Assembly (NCBI RefSeq): GCF_004114995.1
Contig: NZ_SDJP01000025.1
Coordinates: 1-42,200, forward strand
Origin: Halorubrum amylolyticum
Lineage (GTDB): Archaea > Halobacteriota > Halobacteria > Halobacteriales > Haloferacaceae
Reading direction: 5' to 3'
DNA: 42,200 bases
Shown: positions 26,224-37,678 of the stretch, in pieces
Position numbering within the stretch: position 1 is the stretch's first letter
How the letters are laid out: each line of letters begins with the position of its first letter
Program-made: the position numbers and the translations under genes
The notes under the pieces: model-generated
What the model was told of the DNA's origin: nothing
What the model saw: only the letters and a program-made list of their open reading frames with translations
Databases searched by the model: none

Positions 26224-27016
26224 GCTGTTCCACCTCCTTGACCGCGAGGTCCGAGAGGTTCCCGAAGAAGGCGAAAAGCAGGATCGAGCCCACGATGATG
26301 TCCGGCCGGGCGAGCACCCGCCCGTCGCTCATCAGGAAGCCGATCCCCTGGCTCGCCGCGATCAGCTCCGCGGCGACGACGAACATCCACGCCAGCCCGA
26401 CGCCGCCGCGGATGCCGACGAGCAGGCTCGGCACCGCGGCCGGGAACACGACCCGGCGGAGCGACTCGAACCGTCCCAAGTCGTACACCTCGGCCACCTC
26501 CAAGAGGTCCTCGCTCACGTTGCCGATTCCCGTCGAGAGGTTGAGGTAGACGGGGAAGAACGCCCCGACGGCGATGAGCAACACCTTCGCGCCCTCGCCG
26601 ATGCCGAACCACAGCAGGAACAGCGGCACCCACGCCAGCGAGGGGATGTTCTTGAGGCTCTGTAACAGCGGGTCGAGCAGGTCCCGGGCGAGCCCGTACA
26701 GCCCGGTTATCGTCCCGAAGACGATCCCGGCGCTCACGCCGAGGAGCGTTCCGAAGAACACGCGCTGGAGCGTGATGGCGATGTGTCCCCACAGTTCGCC
26801 CGTCGCCGCCATCCCGTAGAGCGTCTCGACCACGCGGAGCGGCTCCGGAAGCTGGTGGGCCGCGAACACGCCCGTCGCGACCAGCAGGTGCCAGACGACG
26901 ACGAGCGCCGCGGGCACGACCAGCCCGAGCAGCCACCGGAACCGGTCGGCGTCCGGGAGCGCGCCGGCGAGGCTCGACCCGATATCGCCGGTTTCCGTCT
27001 CCCGCGTGGTCGCCAT
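26207..27016 (-). CDS. ABC transporter permease (SsuC/TauC-like)
   Basis: 269 residues with six predicted membrane helices. The cytoplasmic coupling loop lies at EVAEVYDLGRFESLRRVVFPAAVPSLLVGIRGG (about residues 160-190; quoted core: FPAAVPSLLVGIRGG), the EAA motif of the BPD_transp_1 family. It begins one base after the substrate-binding gene's stop and overlaps the ATPase gene. Together the three genes form an importer for a small anionic or heterocyclic nutrient. Confidence 0.9.
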   Translation of the reverse strand: MATTRETETGDIGSSLAGALPDADRFRWLLGLVVPAALVVVWHLLVATGVFAAHQLPEPLRVVETLYGMAATGELWGHIAITLQRVFFGTLLGVSAGIVFGTITGLYGLARDLLDPLLQSLKNIPSLAWVPLFLLWFGIGEGAKVLLIAVGAFFPVYLNLSTGIGNVSEDLLEVAEVYDLGRFESLRRVVFPAAVPSLLVGIRGGVGLAWMFVVAAELIAASQGIGFLMSDGRVLARPDIIVGSILLFAFFGNLSDLAVKEVEQRVVDW

Positions 27017-27017
27017 C

Positions 27018-28001
27018 TTACTCGCCTCCCGCGGCGTCGGCCGCGAACTCCGAGTCGAGCAGGTCGCCGATGCTCCTCGCCGGGTCGGCGTCGTCGTTGA
27101 CGAGCCCTTCCTCTTCGAGGATCGGCGCGAGGTTCGACAGCAGGTCGCGGTGCGCGTCGCCTGGGATCGGCTCCGAGAGGTCGTTGCGCTGCGTGAACAC
27201 GCGCTCTGCGACCGGTTGGGACATGTCCGACTCGCTCGCGAGGATCGACGCGGTCTCCTCGGGGTTGGCGATCGCCCACTCGCGGCCGCGCTCGTAGGCG
27301 TCGATCACGCGTCGGGCGTCCTCCGGGTGGTCCGCGAGGAACCCGTCGAGGAAGTTCAGGAACCCGTAGGTGTTGTACGCGGGCTCGCGGAAGAACAGCT
27401 CCGCGCCGTCGTGTTCCAGCTCCAGCTCGGCCATGTGCGGGTCGAGCCCCGCCCACGCGTCCACGTCGCCCTGCACCAGCGAAGACTGCCCCTCGGGGTG
27501 TTGGAGGTGAACGACCTCTACGTCGTCCTCGCTCAGGCCGGCGTCGTCGAGCGCCTGCAGGAGGAAGAAGTACGGGTCGGTGCCTCGGGTCGCGGCGACC
27601 CGCTTGCCCTCCAAGTCGGCGACCGTCTCGATACCGCTCTCCTCGAAGGTGACCAGCGCGGTCCACTCGGGCTCGGAATAGATGTACGGCGTCGTGATCG
27701 GGACGCCGTTCGACCGGGCCATCAACGCCGCGATCCCGGCGGTCGAGGCGACCTCGGCCTCGCCTCCCTGAGAGTACTCGTTGGCCTGATTGCTGCCGAG
27801 GCTCAACACCCACTCGATCTCCACGTCGGTGTCGTCGAACGCCTCCCCCATCCACCCCTTCTCGCGTAACACGAGGCTGACCGGGTTGTAGTAGGCGTAG
27901 TCGACCGTCACCGTCCGAGAGTCGTTCCCGCCAACGCAGCCGGCGAGCAGCGAACCGCCGATCGCCGCGCCGGTTCCGCTGAGGAACTGTCTTCGCTCCA
28001 T
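27018..28001 (-). CDS. ABC transporter substrate-binding lipoprotein (SsuA/TauA/NMT1-like)
   Basis: I choose ATG 28001 (MERRQFLSGTGAAIGG) because it gives a Tat-type leader (Arg3-Arg4) and a lipobox LAGC with Cys22; the longer frame to 28064 adds an unlikely prefix. The mature 305 residues look like the periplasmic-binding fold of the NMT1/SsuA family: DYAYYNPVSLVLREKGWMGE near the N-terminus, GKRVAATRGTDPYFFLLQALDDAG at about 150-175 in two recognisable blocks (GKRVAATRGTDPYF and ALDDAGL). Ligand candidates are sulfonates, nitrate, or thiamine or pyrimidine precursors; the sequence does not decide. Confidence 0.88.
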   Translation of the reverse strand: MERRQFLSGTGAAIGGSLLAGCVGGNDSRTVTVDYAYYNPVSLVLREKGWMGEAFDDTDVEIEWVLSLGSNQANEYSQGGEAEVASTAGIAALMARSNGVPITTPYIYSEPEWTALVTFEESGIETVADLEGKRVAATRGTDPYFFLLQALDDAGLSEDDVEVVHLQHPEGQSSLVQGDVDAWAGLDPHMAELELEHDGAELFFREPAYNTYGFLNFLDGFLADHPEDARRVIDAYERGREWAIANPEETASILASESDMSQPVAERVFTQRNDLSEPIPGDAHRDLLSNLAPILEEEGLVNDDADPARSIGDLLDSEFAADAAGGE

Positions 28002-28253
28002 CGTACCACCTCGTACCGGTCCCGCGCATAAGGTAATATGGCTATCGAGAATATTCAACTGCACCTATGATGTTTTGAGGTTATAAAACACGACGCGTGA
28101 GACACAGACACAGGGGCGTATCGGGGGTTACAGACCTCCTACTGACGCTCTACGCGCTCGAACTGCATATCGGACGTCGAGGCGCTCCAGAACCGTCGTG
28201 CGGGATTCAGGAACGGATTGCCGCTATGATCGGCTCGACACCGACTCGGCGTC
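28002..28253 (-). promoter_or_regulatory. Upstream region of the ABC importer
   Basis: A TATA-like TTTTATAA (minus strand, 28081-28088) lies about 85 bases before the start at 28001, in an AT-rich patch (28030-28092). The rest, up to the end of the GCS2-like gene at 28254, shows no gene. Confidence 0.35.
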
Positions 28254-29813
28254 TCAGTCGTCGCTCGTCCACGCGGAGAACCCGCCCTCGATCAGCGTCT
28301 CGGCCTGTCGGTCGACGTACTCGCGCTGGGTGTCGTGGACCGCGGCCTCGAAGTCGGCGCCGGCGTCGAGGCGCTCGCGGACCCGATCCCGCTTCCAGCT
28401 CGCCGGCGTCATCCGGTTCGCCACCCGCCACCGGAGCGGGGCGAGCCACGCGGCGGCCTCCTCCTCGGGACAGCCCGCGGTCCGGAGCCCCGCCTCGGCG
28501 TGATCGAGGAGGTCGGCGTACAGCGCGTCGGTGTCGGTCGTGTGCTCCCCGCCGAGCCCGATCCACTCGATCTCCGCGTCGAGCCCGTCGGCGACCGCGG
28601 CGTAGAAGTTGTCGCGGGCGGTCTCCCAGTCGAGCCCGATGACGGGATGCTCGCGCTGCGGGAGCGCCTGCATCAGCCCGGCGAACGCCCCCTGAAAGGC
28701 GATCGAGTCGCGGACGGTAGGTTGGCCCGGGATCGGCCGGAACTCGATCCGGGCGTTGGCGCTCGACCGGCTCGCGCCCTCGAAGACGGGGCGGACCCAG
28801 CGCCAGTAGCTGCCGTGTTTCGTCCGGAACGTCGCGAACTCGTCGTCGAACCGGTCAGAGCCGTCCGGCTCCGGCACCGGGATCAGCGTCTCGTCGGCGA
28901 CGATCCGGTCCACCGCGGTTTCGAGGTCGTGGACGTCGCGCGGGAACCGCACCTTGTCGTCGTCGGTGCGGGCGTTGAGCACCGACTCGAAGACGTGGAT
29001 CCGGTTTTCTGTCGCGCCCTCCGCGAGCACGCGCTCGCCGTCCCAGCCGTCGTCGTACAGCTCCGGCGGGAAGAACGGGGAGTTGACCCCGAGCGCGAGC
29101 AGGGGACCGGCGATCCGGAGCGCGTACCGGAAGTGTCGCGGCAGGGTCTCGGCCTGCGCGACCTGGTAGTGCGGCTGGACCGAGGTGATGAGGCTCTCGG
29201 GCATCACCGTGTCCGCCGCGAGCGACACCCCCGGCGCCTCGATGACGGTCCCGCGCCGCTCGTCGGCGCCCGCGTTCGCCATCGCGTGGTACCGCACCGC
29301 GTCGCTCATGTTGACGGCGACGGTGACCCCGTCGACGTCGACGCTGTCGGTGAGGTACTCGCGGGCCGTCTCGCCCGCCGGCGGGATGGTCCAGAGGCCG
29401 TCCGAGACGAGCCGCATCCCCTCGACGCCGGTGGTGTTCTCCGCGGCCTCCAGCCGCGCCCGGACCTCCGCGAGCTGCGCCCGGAGCCCGTGGTCCGAGA
29501 GGGGCTGCGGGCTCGTCGACATCTCGGCGTTGTGGAGCCCGAGTTCCTTCTCGAACCCCATCAGCTCCAGCAGGCGGCGAGGGACCCGCATCAGGGCGTA
29601 CTCGCCCGCCCGCGACTCCTCGCTCCACCGCCCGTCGGCGACCGCGTAGAACTCGTACTCGAAGCCGACGATCGACTGGTGGTTGTCGAAGGCGCCGTCG
29701 CGGAGCGCCTGCTTGACGACCTCCGCCTCCTCCTCGGCGCGCGCGGCGAACTCGTCGGGATCGACCGCGAGCGCCTCGCGAACCCCGTCGGCGAGGGCGG
29801 ACTCGGTGCTCAT
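28254..29813 (-). CDS. Glutamate-cysteine ligase-like (GCS2 superfamily) protein
   Basis: 519 residues. The GCS2-like core starts at FEYEFYAVADGRW (residues about 50-62; the E-x-E pair is typical for Mg2+ binding) and continues with NAEMSTSPQPLSDHG, SDGLWTIPPAG, SVQPHYQVA and ANARIEFRPIPGQPT. The superfamily forms gamma-glutamyl or other carboxylate-amine bonds with ATP. Haloarchaea make gamma-glutamylcysteine, but their known GshA is shorter, so this may be a paralogue acting on another amine. Activity is inferred from the fold. It is divergent from the DNA ligase, with a 152-base intergenic region. Confidence 0.7.
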   Translation of the reverse strand: MSTESALADGVREALAVDPDEFAARAEEEAEVVKQALRDGAFDNHQSIVGFEYEFYAVADGRWSEESRAGEYALMRVPRRLLELMGFEKELGLHNAEMSTSPQPLSDHGLRAQLAEVRARLEAAENTTGVEGMRLVSDGLWTIPPAGETAREYLTDSVDVDGVTVAVNMSDAVRYHAMANAGADERRGTVIEAPGVSLAADTVMPESLITSVQPHYQVAQAETLPRHFRYALRIAGPLLALGVNSPFFPPELYDDGWDGERVLAEGATENRIHVFESVLNARTDDDKVRFPRDVHDLETAVDRIVADETLIPVPEPDGSDRFDDEFATFRTKHGSYWRWVRPVFEGASRSSANARIEFRPIPGQPTVRDSIAFQGAFAGLMQALPQREHPVIGLDWETARDNFYAAVADGLDAEIEWIGLGGEHTTDTDALYADLLDHAEAGLRTAGCPEEEAAAWLAPLRWRVANRMTPASWKRDRVRERLDAGADFEAAVHDTQREYVDRQAETLIEGGFSAWTSDD

Positions 29814-29965
29814 GGGACGGTCGACGACCCCGCCCGGTAAAAAGGCCTGCGCCCGATCGGCGGCGTGAGACCGATCGCCACGCGGCGAGTCCCCGGCGGA
29901 GCCGACCCGTATCGGGGTGCTGTCCGTACCGGGGCGCTTTTGCCGAGCGATCGCCGACTCCGTGC

Positions 29966-31846
<1,881 letters not shown>

Positions 31847-31921
31847 GCGCCGTCGCGAGCGGCGGCGGGTGACGGGAGACCGATAGCCACCCTCAAGGCG
31901 CCCGCGGTCGGAGTCCGGCGC

Positions 31922-32656
31922 ATGACGGTCCGACACGACGACTTCACGGTGGAGTGGCTCGGCTACGCGACGGCGCGGCTGGAGCCCGAGGACGGGCCCG
32001 TCGCCTACACGGACCCGGGGCGGTACGGCGTCCTCGACGACTACTGGGCCCGGGACGGCGACCTCGTCGTCGTCACGCACGACCACCACTACGACCCCGA
32101 CGGGATTCGGTCGGTCGCCCGCGAGGACGCGACGCTCGTGATCTACGAGGCGGTCGACCCCGCGGGGATCGACCGCGACGTGGAGTCGATCGAGTCGCTC
32201 GCCGACGACTACGACGTGGTCCGGGTCGACGACGAGGATCGCGTCGACGTGGCGACCCCGGCCGGCGAGGTCGCCGTCTGGTCCGTCGCCGCGTACAACG
32301 ACCCCGAGGGGCCCAACGCCGGGCCGGACGGCTCGGTGACGCACCCGCCCGGCCTCGGCTGCGGCTTCCTGCTCAGGCTCGACAACCGCACGGTGTTCTG
32401 GCCCGGCGACTCCGACGCGTTCGACGGGTTCGCGGAGCTCGACGCCTCGGTCTTCCTCGCGAACATCGGCGGCGGCGGGATCGTCTCCGATCGCCACGGG
32501 AGCGCGGCGCTGGCCGAGGCGATGGACCCCGACCTCGTCGTCCCGATCCACTACGACACGTTCGAGCAGTTGGAGGCCGACGGCGAGGCGTTTGCGGGCG
32601 ACGTGGCCGCGCGCTCGATCCCCGTCGCGCTCGACGCGCGCTCGGCGAACCAGTAG
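31922..32656 (+). CDS. Metallo-beta-lactamase-fold hydrolase (UPF0173-like)
   Basis: 244 residues. The metal site shows as THDHHYD (His53, His55, Asp58), with further ligand candidates in WPGDSD (about 160-165) and PIHYDTFEQ (about 217-225). The layout matches short, single-domain MBL-fold proteins of the UPF0173 type, whose natural substrate is usually unknown. It lies 75 bases after the ligase on the same strand and could be cotranscribed. No secretion signal; cytoplasmic. Confidence 0.85.
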   Translation: MTVRHDDFTVEWLGYATARLEPEDGPVAYTDPGRYGVLDDYWARDGDLVVVTHDHHYDPDGIRSVAREDATLVIYEAVDPAGIDRDVESIESLADDYDVVRVDDEDRVDVATPAGEVAVWSVAAYNDPEGPNAGPDGSVTHPPGLGCGFLLRLDNRTVFWPGDSDAFDGFAELDASVFLANIGGGGIVSDRHGSAALAEAMDPDLVVPIHYDTFEQLEADGEAFAGDVAARSIPVALDARSANQ

Positions 32657-32696
32657 CGCTGCGGAACCGCAAAAGGAGCGCCCGCTGCGCCCGCCC

Positions 32697-33710
32697 TCAT
32701 TCCTCGGTTTCGTACGGCTCCCCGACGACGGAGGGGACCCGCGTCTTCCCCCACGCCGTGAGTACCACGAGCACCACGGCATAGGGGAGCAGGTTGACGA
32801 GGCGGGCGGGGACCTCGATCCCGACCGTCTGGAACTGGACGTTCAGCATGTCCAGCGCCCCGAACAACAGCGCGGCAGCCGCGGCGCCGATCGGGTTGTA
32901 GTTGCCGAACAGGTACGCGACGATCGCGATCCACCCGCGGCCGTCGACCATCGTCTGCCCGGTCCCAACGAAGTTCCCGGCGTGTGCGAGCAGCACGGCG
33001 CCGCCGAGCCCCGCCATCGCGCCAGAGAATATCACGGTCGCGTAGCGAACGCGGTTGACGTCGACCCCGGCGGTGTCGAGCGCCTCCGGGTTCTCGCCGG
33101 CCGCCTGCACCCAGTAGCCGTACCGGGTGCGGTAGAGAACCATCCAGCCGGCCGCGACGAGGAGCGCCGCGAGGAACACCAGCGGCGACTGGCCGAACAC
33201 GACCGCGTTGACGCTCGCGAGCCCGGGGCTCGATCGGCTCCCCCAGACCAGCGCCGCGGTGAATGGGGCGAACCCGAGCCCGACGAACCAGACGGCCAGT
33301 CCGGCCACGATCTGGTCCGCCTTGAACCGGATCAACAGCACGGCGAACAGCGCCGTCAGGACGGCCGTGACCAGCACCGAAACGACGATGGCAACCCAGA
33401 TGTGCTCCTGGGTCGGCGAGGTGCCGCCGAGTGCGAACATCGTCGCGGCCGCGGTGAACGCGCCGACGATCATGAATCCCTCCAGTCCGATGTTGAACAC
33501 GCCGCTCTTCTCGGCGTAGAGCCCGCCCACCGCCGCGAGCGCGATGGGGGTCGCCATCTCCAGCGATCGGGTAGCGAAGCCGGGAGTGAGGACCCGGTCG
33601 ATCCCGCCGCCGGTTGGGGCCGTTCCGAGCACGCCGACGAAGACCGCGATCAGCAGCCCGAGGCCGCCGAGCCGCCTCCGGGACGGCCGTACCTTATCGA
33701 GGAAGCTCAT
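32697..33710 (-). CDS. ABC transporter permease, nucleoside/sugar type (NupQ-like)
   Basis: 337 residues with about nine hydrophobic segments, family BPD_transp_2. The motif GLEGFMIVGAFTAAATMFALGG-type text appears as FNIGLEGFMIVGAFTA at about 72-87, typical for permeases paired with BMP-family binding proteins. ENPEALDTAGVDVNRVRYA is the coupling loop. The start overlaps the stop of the preceding permease by four bases (ATGA). Likely partner of the other permease in a heterodimer. Confidence 0.9.
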   Translation of the reverse strand: MSFLDKVRPSRRRLGGLGLLIAVFVGVLGTAPTGGGIDRVLTPGFATRSLEMATPIALAAVGGLYAEKSGVFNIGLEGFMIVGAFTAAATMFALGGTSPTQEHIWVAIVVSVLVTAVLTALFAVLLIRFKADQIVAGLAVWFVGLGFAPFTAALVWGSRSSPGLASVNAVVFGQSPLVFLAALLVAAGWMVLYRTRYGYWVQAAGENPEALDTAGVDVNRVRYATVIFSGAMAGLGGAVLLAHAGNFVGTGQTMVDGRGWIAIVAYLFGNYNPIGAAAAALLFGALDMLNVQFQTVGIEVPARLVNLLPYAVVLVVLTAWGKTRVPSVVGEPYETEE

Positions 33711-34840
33711 TCGGCCTCACCCCCCAGTCCCGTGCGGGCGGCGATCATCCGGAACAGCTCCGGGGCGGCGACGAAGAGGACGACGAGCCCGACGATGCCA
33801 TCGATCAGCTGGACGGGAACGTCGCTGTTGATCTGCACGTGCGACCCCGCCGACTCGAGCCCCCCGAACAGCAGCCCCGCTGGAAGGACCCCGAGCGGGT
33901 TGTTTGCGGCCAGCAGGCTCACGGCGATCGCGTCGAACCCGTAGTTGCCGATGCCGGACGGGTCGGTGTAGTATCCCTGAATCATGATCACGAACAGCGC
34001 ACCGGTCAACCCGGCGATCATGCCGGACAGCGTCATCGTCGCGATGACCATCCGCCTCGCGTCGACGCCGGAGTACGTCGCGGCGGTGTCCTGGTATCCG
34101 CTCGTCACCATGTCGTAGCCGAATCGGGTCCGATCCATCAGCGCGGCGACGAGTGCGACGACGCCGACCATGAGGAGGAGGCCGACGACCGACAGGTTCG
34201 GGTCGTCGAACACCACCCGCGGCAGCCCCACGGTGTCCGGGAGCCGCCGGGTCCGCGTCGCTGTCGCCTCGGGATCGCCGAAGGGACCCGCGACCAGCCA
34301 CCCCACGAATCCGGTGGCGATGAAGTTCAGCATGATGGTCGTGATGATCTCGTTGGCGTCGCCGTACGCCTTCATCACGCCGGGAAGCGCCCCGTACAGC
34401 CCGCCGGAGACGACGCCCGCGAGGCTCCCGGCGAGCATCAGCGCCACGCCGCCGAACGTCTCGTCGGGAACGAACGCCGCCAGCCAGACGATCGCGACGA
34501 CGGTGGTGAATCCGCCGACGACGAACTGCCCCTGCACGCCGATGTTAAACACGCCAGCCCGGAACGCGACCGCGACGGCGACGCCGGTGAGGACGAACAG
34601 CGTCGTGCTCCGGAGGGTGCGGGCGATCGCCCGCTCGTTCCCGAACGCCCCTGCGAGCAGCTGCCCGGCAAACCGGGTCGAGTCGTATCCGGCGAGCGCC
34701 GCGATGGCGAGGCCGATGAGCAACGCCGCCGCCGTCGACGCAATCGCGATCCCGATCCGTTCGAGCACGCTTGCGCGGAGCAGGCGGTCGGCGACCGCGT
34801 CGAGCGCCGCGCGCGCTCGCCCGGCGTCCGCGCCGCTCAC
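33707..34840 (-). CDS. ABC transporter permease, nucleoside/sugar type (NupP-like)
   Basis: 377 residues, BPD_transp_2 family, with eight to ten membrane segments. VFNIGVQGQFVVGGFTTVVA (about 100-119) is the counterpart of the FNIGLEGF motif in its partner, and GDANEIITTIMLNFIATGFV is the conserved loop. It overlaps the ATPase gene upstream (ATGA, 34837-34840) and the partner permease downstream, so the three genes are translationally coupled. Confidence 0.9.
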   Translation of the reverse strand: MSGADAGRARAALDAVADRLLRASVLERIGIAIASTAAALLIGLAIAALAGYDSTRFAGQLLAGAFGNERAIARTLRSTTLFVLTGVAVAVAFRAGVFNIGVQGQFVVGGFTTVVAIVWLAAFVPDETFGGVALMLAGSLAGVVSGGLYGALPGVMKAYGDANEIITTIMLNFIATGFVGWLVAGPFGDPEATATRTRRLPDTVGLPRVVFDDPNLSVVGLLLMVGVVALVAALMDRTRFGYDMVTSGYQDTAATYSGVDARRMVIATMTLSGMIAGLTGALFVIMIQGYYTDPSGIGNYGFDAIAVSLLAANNPLGVLPAGLLFGGLESAGSHVQINSDVPVQLIDGIVGLVVLFVAAPELFRMIAARTGLGGEAE

Positions 34841-36420
34841 GTCTCCACACCTCCGTCGGACGCGGCGTCCGCTCTTTCACTCTCGCCCTGACGGCCGTCC
34901 AGCGACCCGCCGGCCATCAGGAGCCCGAGATCGGACTCGGTGACCGCTTCCGGGTCGACGATGTCGGTAAATTCCCCTTCGTACATCACGGCGATCCGGT
35001 CGGCGAGCTTCTGGATCTCCTCTAGCTTGGAGGAAATAACGAGGATGCCGACGCCACGGTCCCTGAGTTCGAGCAGTCGCTCGTGGATGAACTCGATCGA
35101 GCCGATGTCGACCCCGCGCGTGGGATGCGAGGCCACGAACACGTCCGGGTCGTGGCCGATCTCACGACCGACGATGAACTTCTGTTGGTTCCCCCCGGAC
35201 AGCGACCGCGCCTCGGCGTCCGGGTCCGGCGGCTGCACGTCGTACTCCTCGATAACGTCCTCTGCGTGGTCGTCGACCGCGTCCCAGTCGATGATCCCGC
35301 GGGTGGCGTAGGGCGCGATCGTCTGGTTGCCGAGGAGGGCGTTCCGACCCAGGCTGTACTCCTGTACCAGCCCCTCGGTCTGTCTGTCCTCGGGCACGTA
35401 CGCGATCCCTCCCTCGATGCGGGTGCGCCGGCTGCGGTCCGTGATGTCGTCCCCGCGCAGCCGGACCGTGCCCGAGTCAGGGCGACGGAGCCCCGTGATC
35501 CCCTCGACGAGTTCGGTCTGCCCGTTTCCCTGTACCCCGGCGACGCCGACGATCTCGCCCTCGCGGAGGGCGAGATCAACCCCCGAGACCTGCTCGCGGC
35601 CGCGGTCGCCCGTCACCCGAAGCCCCTCCGCTTCGAGGACGGGGTCGCCCGGATCGGCTTCCCGTTCGAGCCGGTCGAAGAGCACCTCCCGGCCGACCAT
35701 CATCCGCGCTAAGTCCTGCTCGGTCGTGTTCGTCGCGGGGACGGTGCCGACCGCCTTCCCGTCCCTCAGGACCGTGATCTCGTCTGCGATCGCGAGTGCC
35801 TCGTCGAGCTTGTGCGAGATGAAGATCAGCGAGCGGCCGTCCTCGCGGAGATCGTTCATCACCGACATCAGGCTGTCGACCTCCTGCGGCGTCAGGACCG
35901 CGGTCGGCTCGTCGAGGATCAGGACCTCCGCGCCGCGGTAGAGGCTCTTGACGATCTCCACGCGCTGTTGAACGCCCAGATCGAGGTCCTCCACCGGGGT
36001 GTCGAGGTGTTTATCGATGTCGAACCCGTACCGCGAGCAGATATCCTCGATATCGGCCCTGGCGTCGGCCTCGTCGACGAATCCGTTCTGGGTCGGCTCG
36101 TGGCCGAGGACGATGTTCTGGAGAACCGTCATCGGCTTCACGAGCTGGAAGTGCTGGTGGATCATCCCGATCCCGGCGTCCATCGCATCTCGGGGCGACT
36201 CGAACTCCCGCTCCTCGCCGTTGACCCGGATCGTTCCCTCGTCTCGGTCGTAGAGCCCGTACAGAACGCACATCAGAGTGGTCTTACCGGAGCCGTTCTC
36301 GCCGAGGAGCGCGTGGATCGACCCGGGCTCCAGCGTGAAGTCGACGGCGTCGTTCGCGACGACGTCGCCGAAGCGCTTCGTTATCCCGTCGAGACGGACC
36401 GCAGGTGCGTTACGCGTCAT
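34837..36420 (-). CDS. ABC transporter ATP-binding protein with two ABC domains (NupO-like)
   Basis: 527 residues, the double-domain type that serves BPD_transp_2 importers. The first domain has Walker A LLGENGSGKTTL (about 38-49) and Walker B LILDEPTAVLTPQE. The second has a degenerate Walker A, GVQGNGQTE, and signature RSLSGGNQQKFIVGREI, the usual asymmetry in this group. A TATA box (TTTATA, minus strand, 36440-36445) lies about 20-25 bases upstream of the ATG, so this gene may also be transcribed as a leaderless message. Confidence 0.9.
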   Translation of the reverse strand: MTRNAPAVRLDGITKRFGDVVANDAVDFTLEPGSIHALLGENGSGKTTLMCVLYGLYDRDEGTIRVNGEEREFESPRDAMDAGIGMIHQHFQLVKPMTVLQNIVLGHEPTQNGFVDEADARADIEDICSRYGFDIDKHLDTPVEDLDLGVQQRVEIVKSLYRGAEVLILDEPTAVLTPQEVDSLMSVMNDLREDGRSLIFISHKLDEALAIADEITVLRDGKAVGTVPATNTTEQDLARMMVGREVLFDRLEREADPGDPVLEAEGLRVTGDRGREQVSGVDLALREGEIVGVAGVQGNGQTELVEGITGLRRPDSGTVRLRGDDITDRSRRTRIEGGIAYVPEDRQTEGLVQEYSLGRNALLGNQTIAPYATRGIIDWDAVDDHAEDVIEEYDVQPPDPDAEARSLSGGNQQKFIVGREIGHDPDVFVASHPTRGVDIGSIEFIHERLLELRDRGVGILVISSKLEEIQKLADRIAVMYEGEFTDIVDPEAVTESDLGLLMAGGSLDGRQGESERADAASDGGVET

Positions 36421-36439
36421 CGTGTTCTCATTGTGAGTG

Positions 36440-36445
36440 TATAAA
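36440..36445 (-). promoter_or_regulatory. TATA box of the double-ABC gene
   Basis: TTTATA on the minus strand, followed about 20 bases later by the ATG at 36420. This matches leaderless transcription, common in haloarchaea. It suggests the transport genes can be expressed separately from the binding protein. Confidence 0.4.
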
Positions 36446-36467
36446 CAACGGAAGGCGGGGATGCCGT

Positions 36468-37580
36468 TCAGCAGCTGGTCGGCCCGCAGGTCAGGTCGAT
36501 CTCTCCGTTCTCGAAGCCGGTCTTGGCGTCCTCGATGTTCTGTGAGAGCGCATCAGGGAGATCACCCTCGAACGCCTGTCCGACGACGAAGTCGATGCTT
36601 CCCTGCGCGACGCTGAGGTTCTGTTCGCCGACGTACTCGGAGAAGTTGCCATCGACGACCGCCTCGGCGACGGTGTAGGTCGCCTCGTTGAGTGCCTTCA
36701 CCGCCGATCCGAGGATCACGTCCTGGTACTGCTCTTCGGTCACCGACTGGTCGACGTCGACGCCGAGCGCGAAGCGGCCGTTGTCCTGCGCCGCCGAGAA
36801 GACGCCGCCGCCGGCCGCGGACGCCGCGTGCCAGACGATGTCGGCCCCGTCGTCGATCTGCGACTCCGCAACATCGTTGGCCGCCCCCGTGTCGGAGAAG
36901 CTTCCGCCGTAGCCGGTGAGCACCTCGATTCCGTCGTCGACCCACTCGACGCCCTCGATGTACGACTGTTCGAAGGCGTTGATGAGGGGGATATCCTCGC
37001 CGCCGACGAACCCGACCGTCGCGCCGTCGGGGTCGGTGGCGCTGCCCTCGTACTCGAACTCCTGCTGGGTCATCACGCCCGCGGCGACGCCGGCGAGGAA
37101 CGACATCTCGTTGTTCATCTCGATCCAGCCGGAGACGTTGTCGGCCCCTTCGATCACGTTGTTGATCAGCATCCAGTTCTGGTCGGGGTACTCGCTCGTG
37201 TTCGTCTCCAGCGGGTCGGTGTGGTTGTCGCCCACGCAGACGATGAGATCGTAGTCGCTCTCGGCCGTGTCGGCTTGGGTCGACTCGTACTGGGCCTCCT
37301 CGGTCGCCTCGACGGTCGTGTACGTGAGATCGAAGTCGTTCGCCGCCTCTTCGAGTCCCTGAACCGCGTTGTCGTTGAACGCGTTGTCGTCGAAGCCGGC
37401 CGGGCTGGAGATGATCGCCACCTCGGTTCCGGCGGTGTCGTCGCCGCCGTCACCGCCGTCGCCGCCCTCGCCGAGACAGCCGGCGAAGACGGTCCCCGTC
37501 GCGAGCGCGCTTCCCGAGGCGAGCACCGTCCGCCGGCTGACGCTCCCCGTCCCGCCGATCGATTTGCGGCCTTCTGTCAT
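36468..37580 (-). CDS. BMP-family substrate-binding lipoprotein (nucleoside-type)
   Basis: 370 residues with a Tat-type leader (Arg16-Arg17 in VSRRTVLASG) and lipobox FAGC (Cys35), then a Gly/Asp linker. The fold is the basic-membrane-protein family (BMP, PnrA/TmpC-like): VAIISSPAGFDDNAFNDNAV near the mature N-terminus and VGFVGGEDIPLINAFEQSYIEGV in the middle. Known members bind purine nucleosides, and the double-ABC and two-permease genes downstream match, so nucleoside uptake is the best guess. The start at 37580 has a TATA box about 31-38 bases upstream. Confidence 0.9.
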   Translation of the reverse strand: MTEGRKSIGGTGSVSRRTVLASGSALATGTVFAGCLGEGGDGGDGGDDTAGTEVAIISSPAGFDDNAFNDNAVQGLEEAANDFDLTYTTVEATEEAQYESTQADTAESDYDLIVCVGDNHTDPLETNTSEYPDQNWMLINNVIEGADNVSGWIEMNNEMSFLAGVAAGVMTQQEFEYEGSATDPDGATVGFVGGEDIPLINAFEQSYIEGVEWVDDGIEVLTGYGGSFSDTGAANDVAESQIDDGADIVWHAASAAGGGVFSAAQDNGRFALGVDVDQSVTEEQYQDVILGSAVKALNEATYTVAEAVVDGNFSEYVGEQNLSVAQGSIDFVVGQAFEGDLPDALSQNIEDAKTGFENGEIDLTCGPTSC

Positions 37581-37610
37581 GGATGTGTCTTATCATCCTT
37601 CATCATCCAT

Positions 37611-37618
37611 TATAAATA
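37611..37618 (-). promoter_or_regulatory. TATA box of the BMP gene
   Basis: TATTTATA on the minus strand, with the ATG at 37580. The transcript would have a leader of roughly ten bases. ATCATCC repeats lie between the box and the gene. The four-copy 28-bp tandem repeat starts about 60 bases further upstream. Confidence 0.5.
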
Positions 37619-37678
37619 CAGGTGCCACGGAGTTTCGGTGTCGAGTACACGACCCCGGCAGAGAGGCGCTCCGATGTC

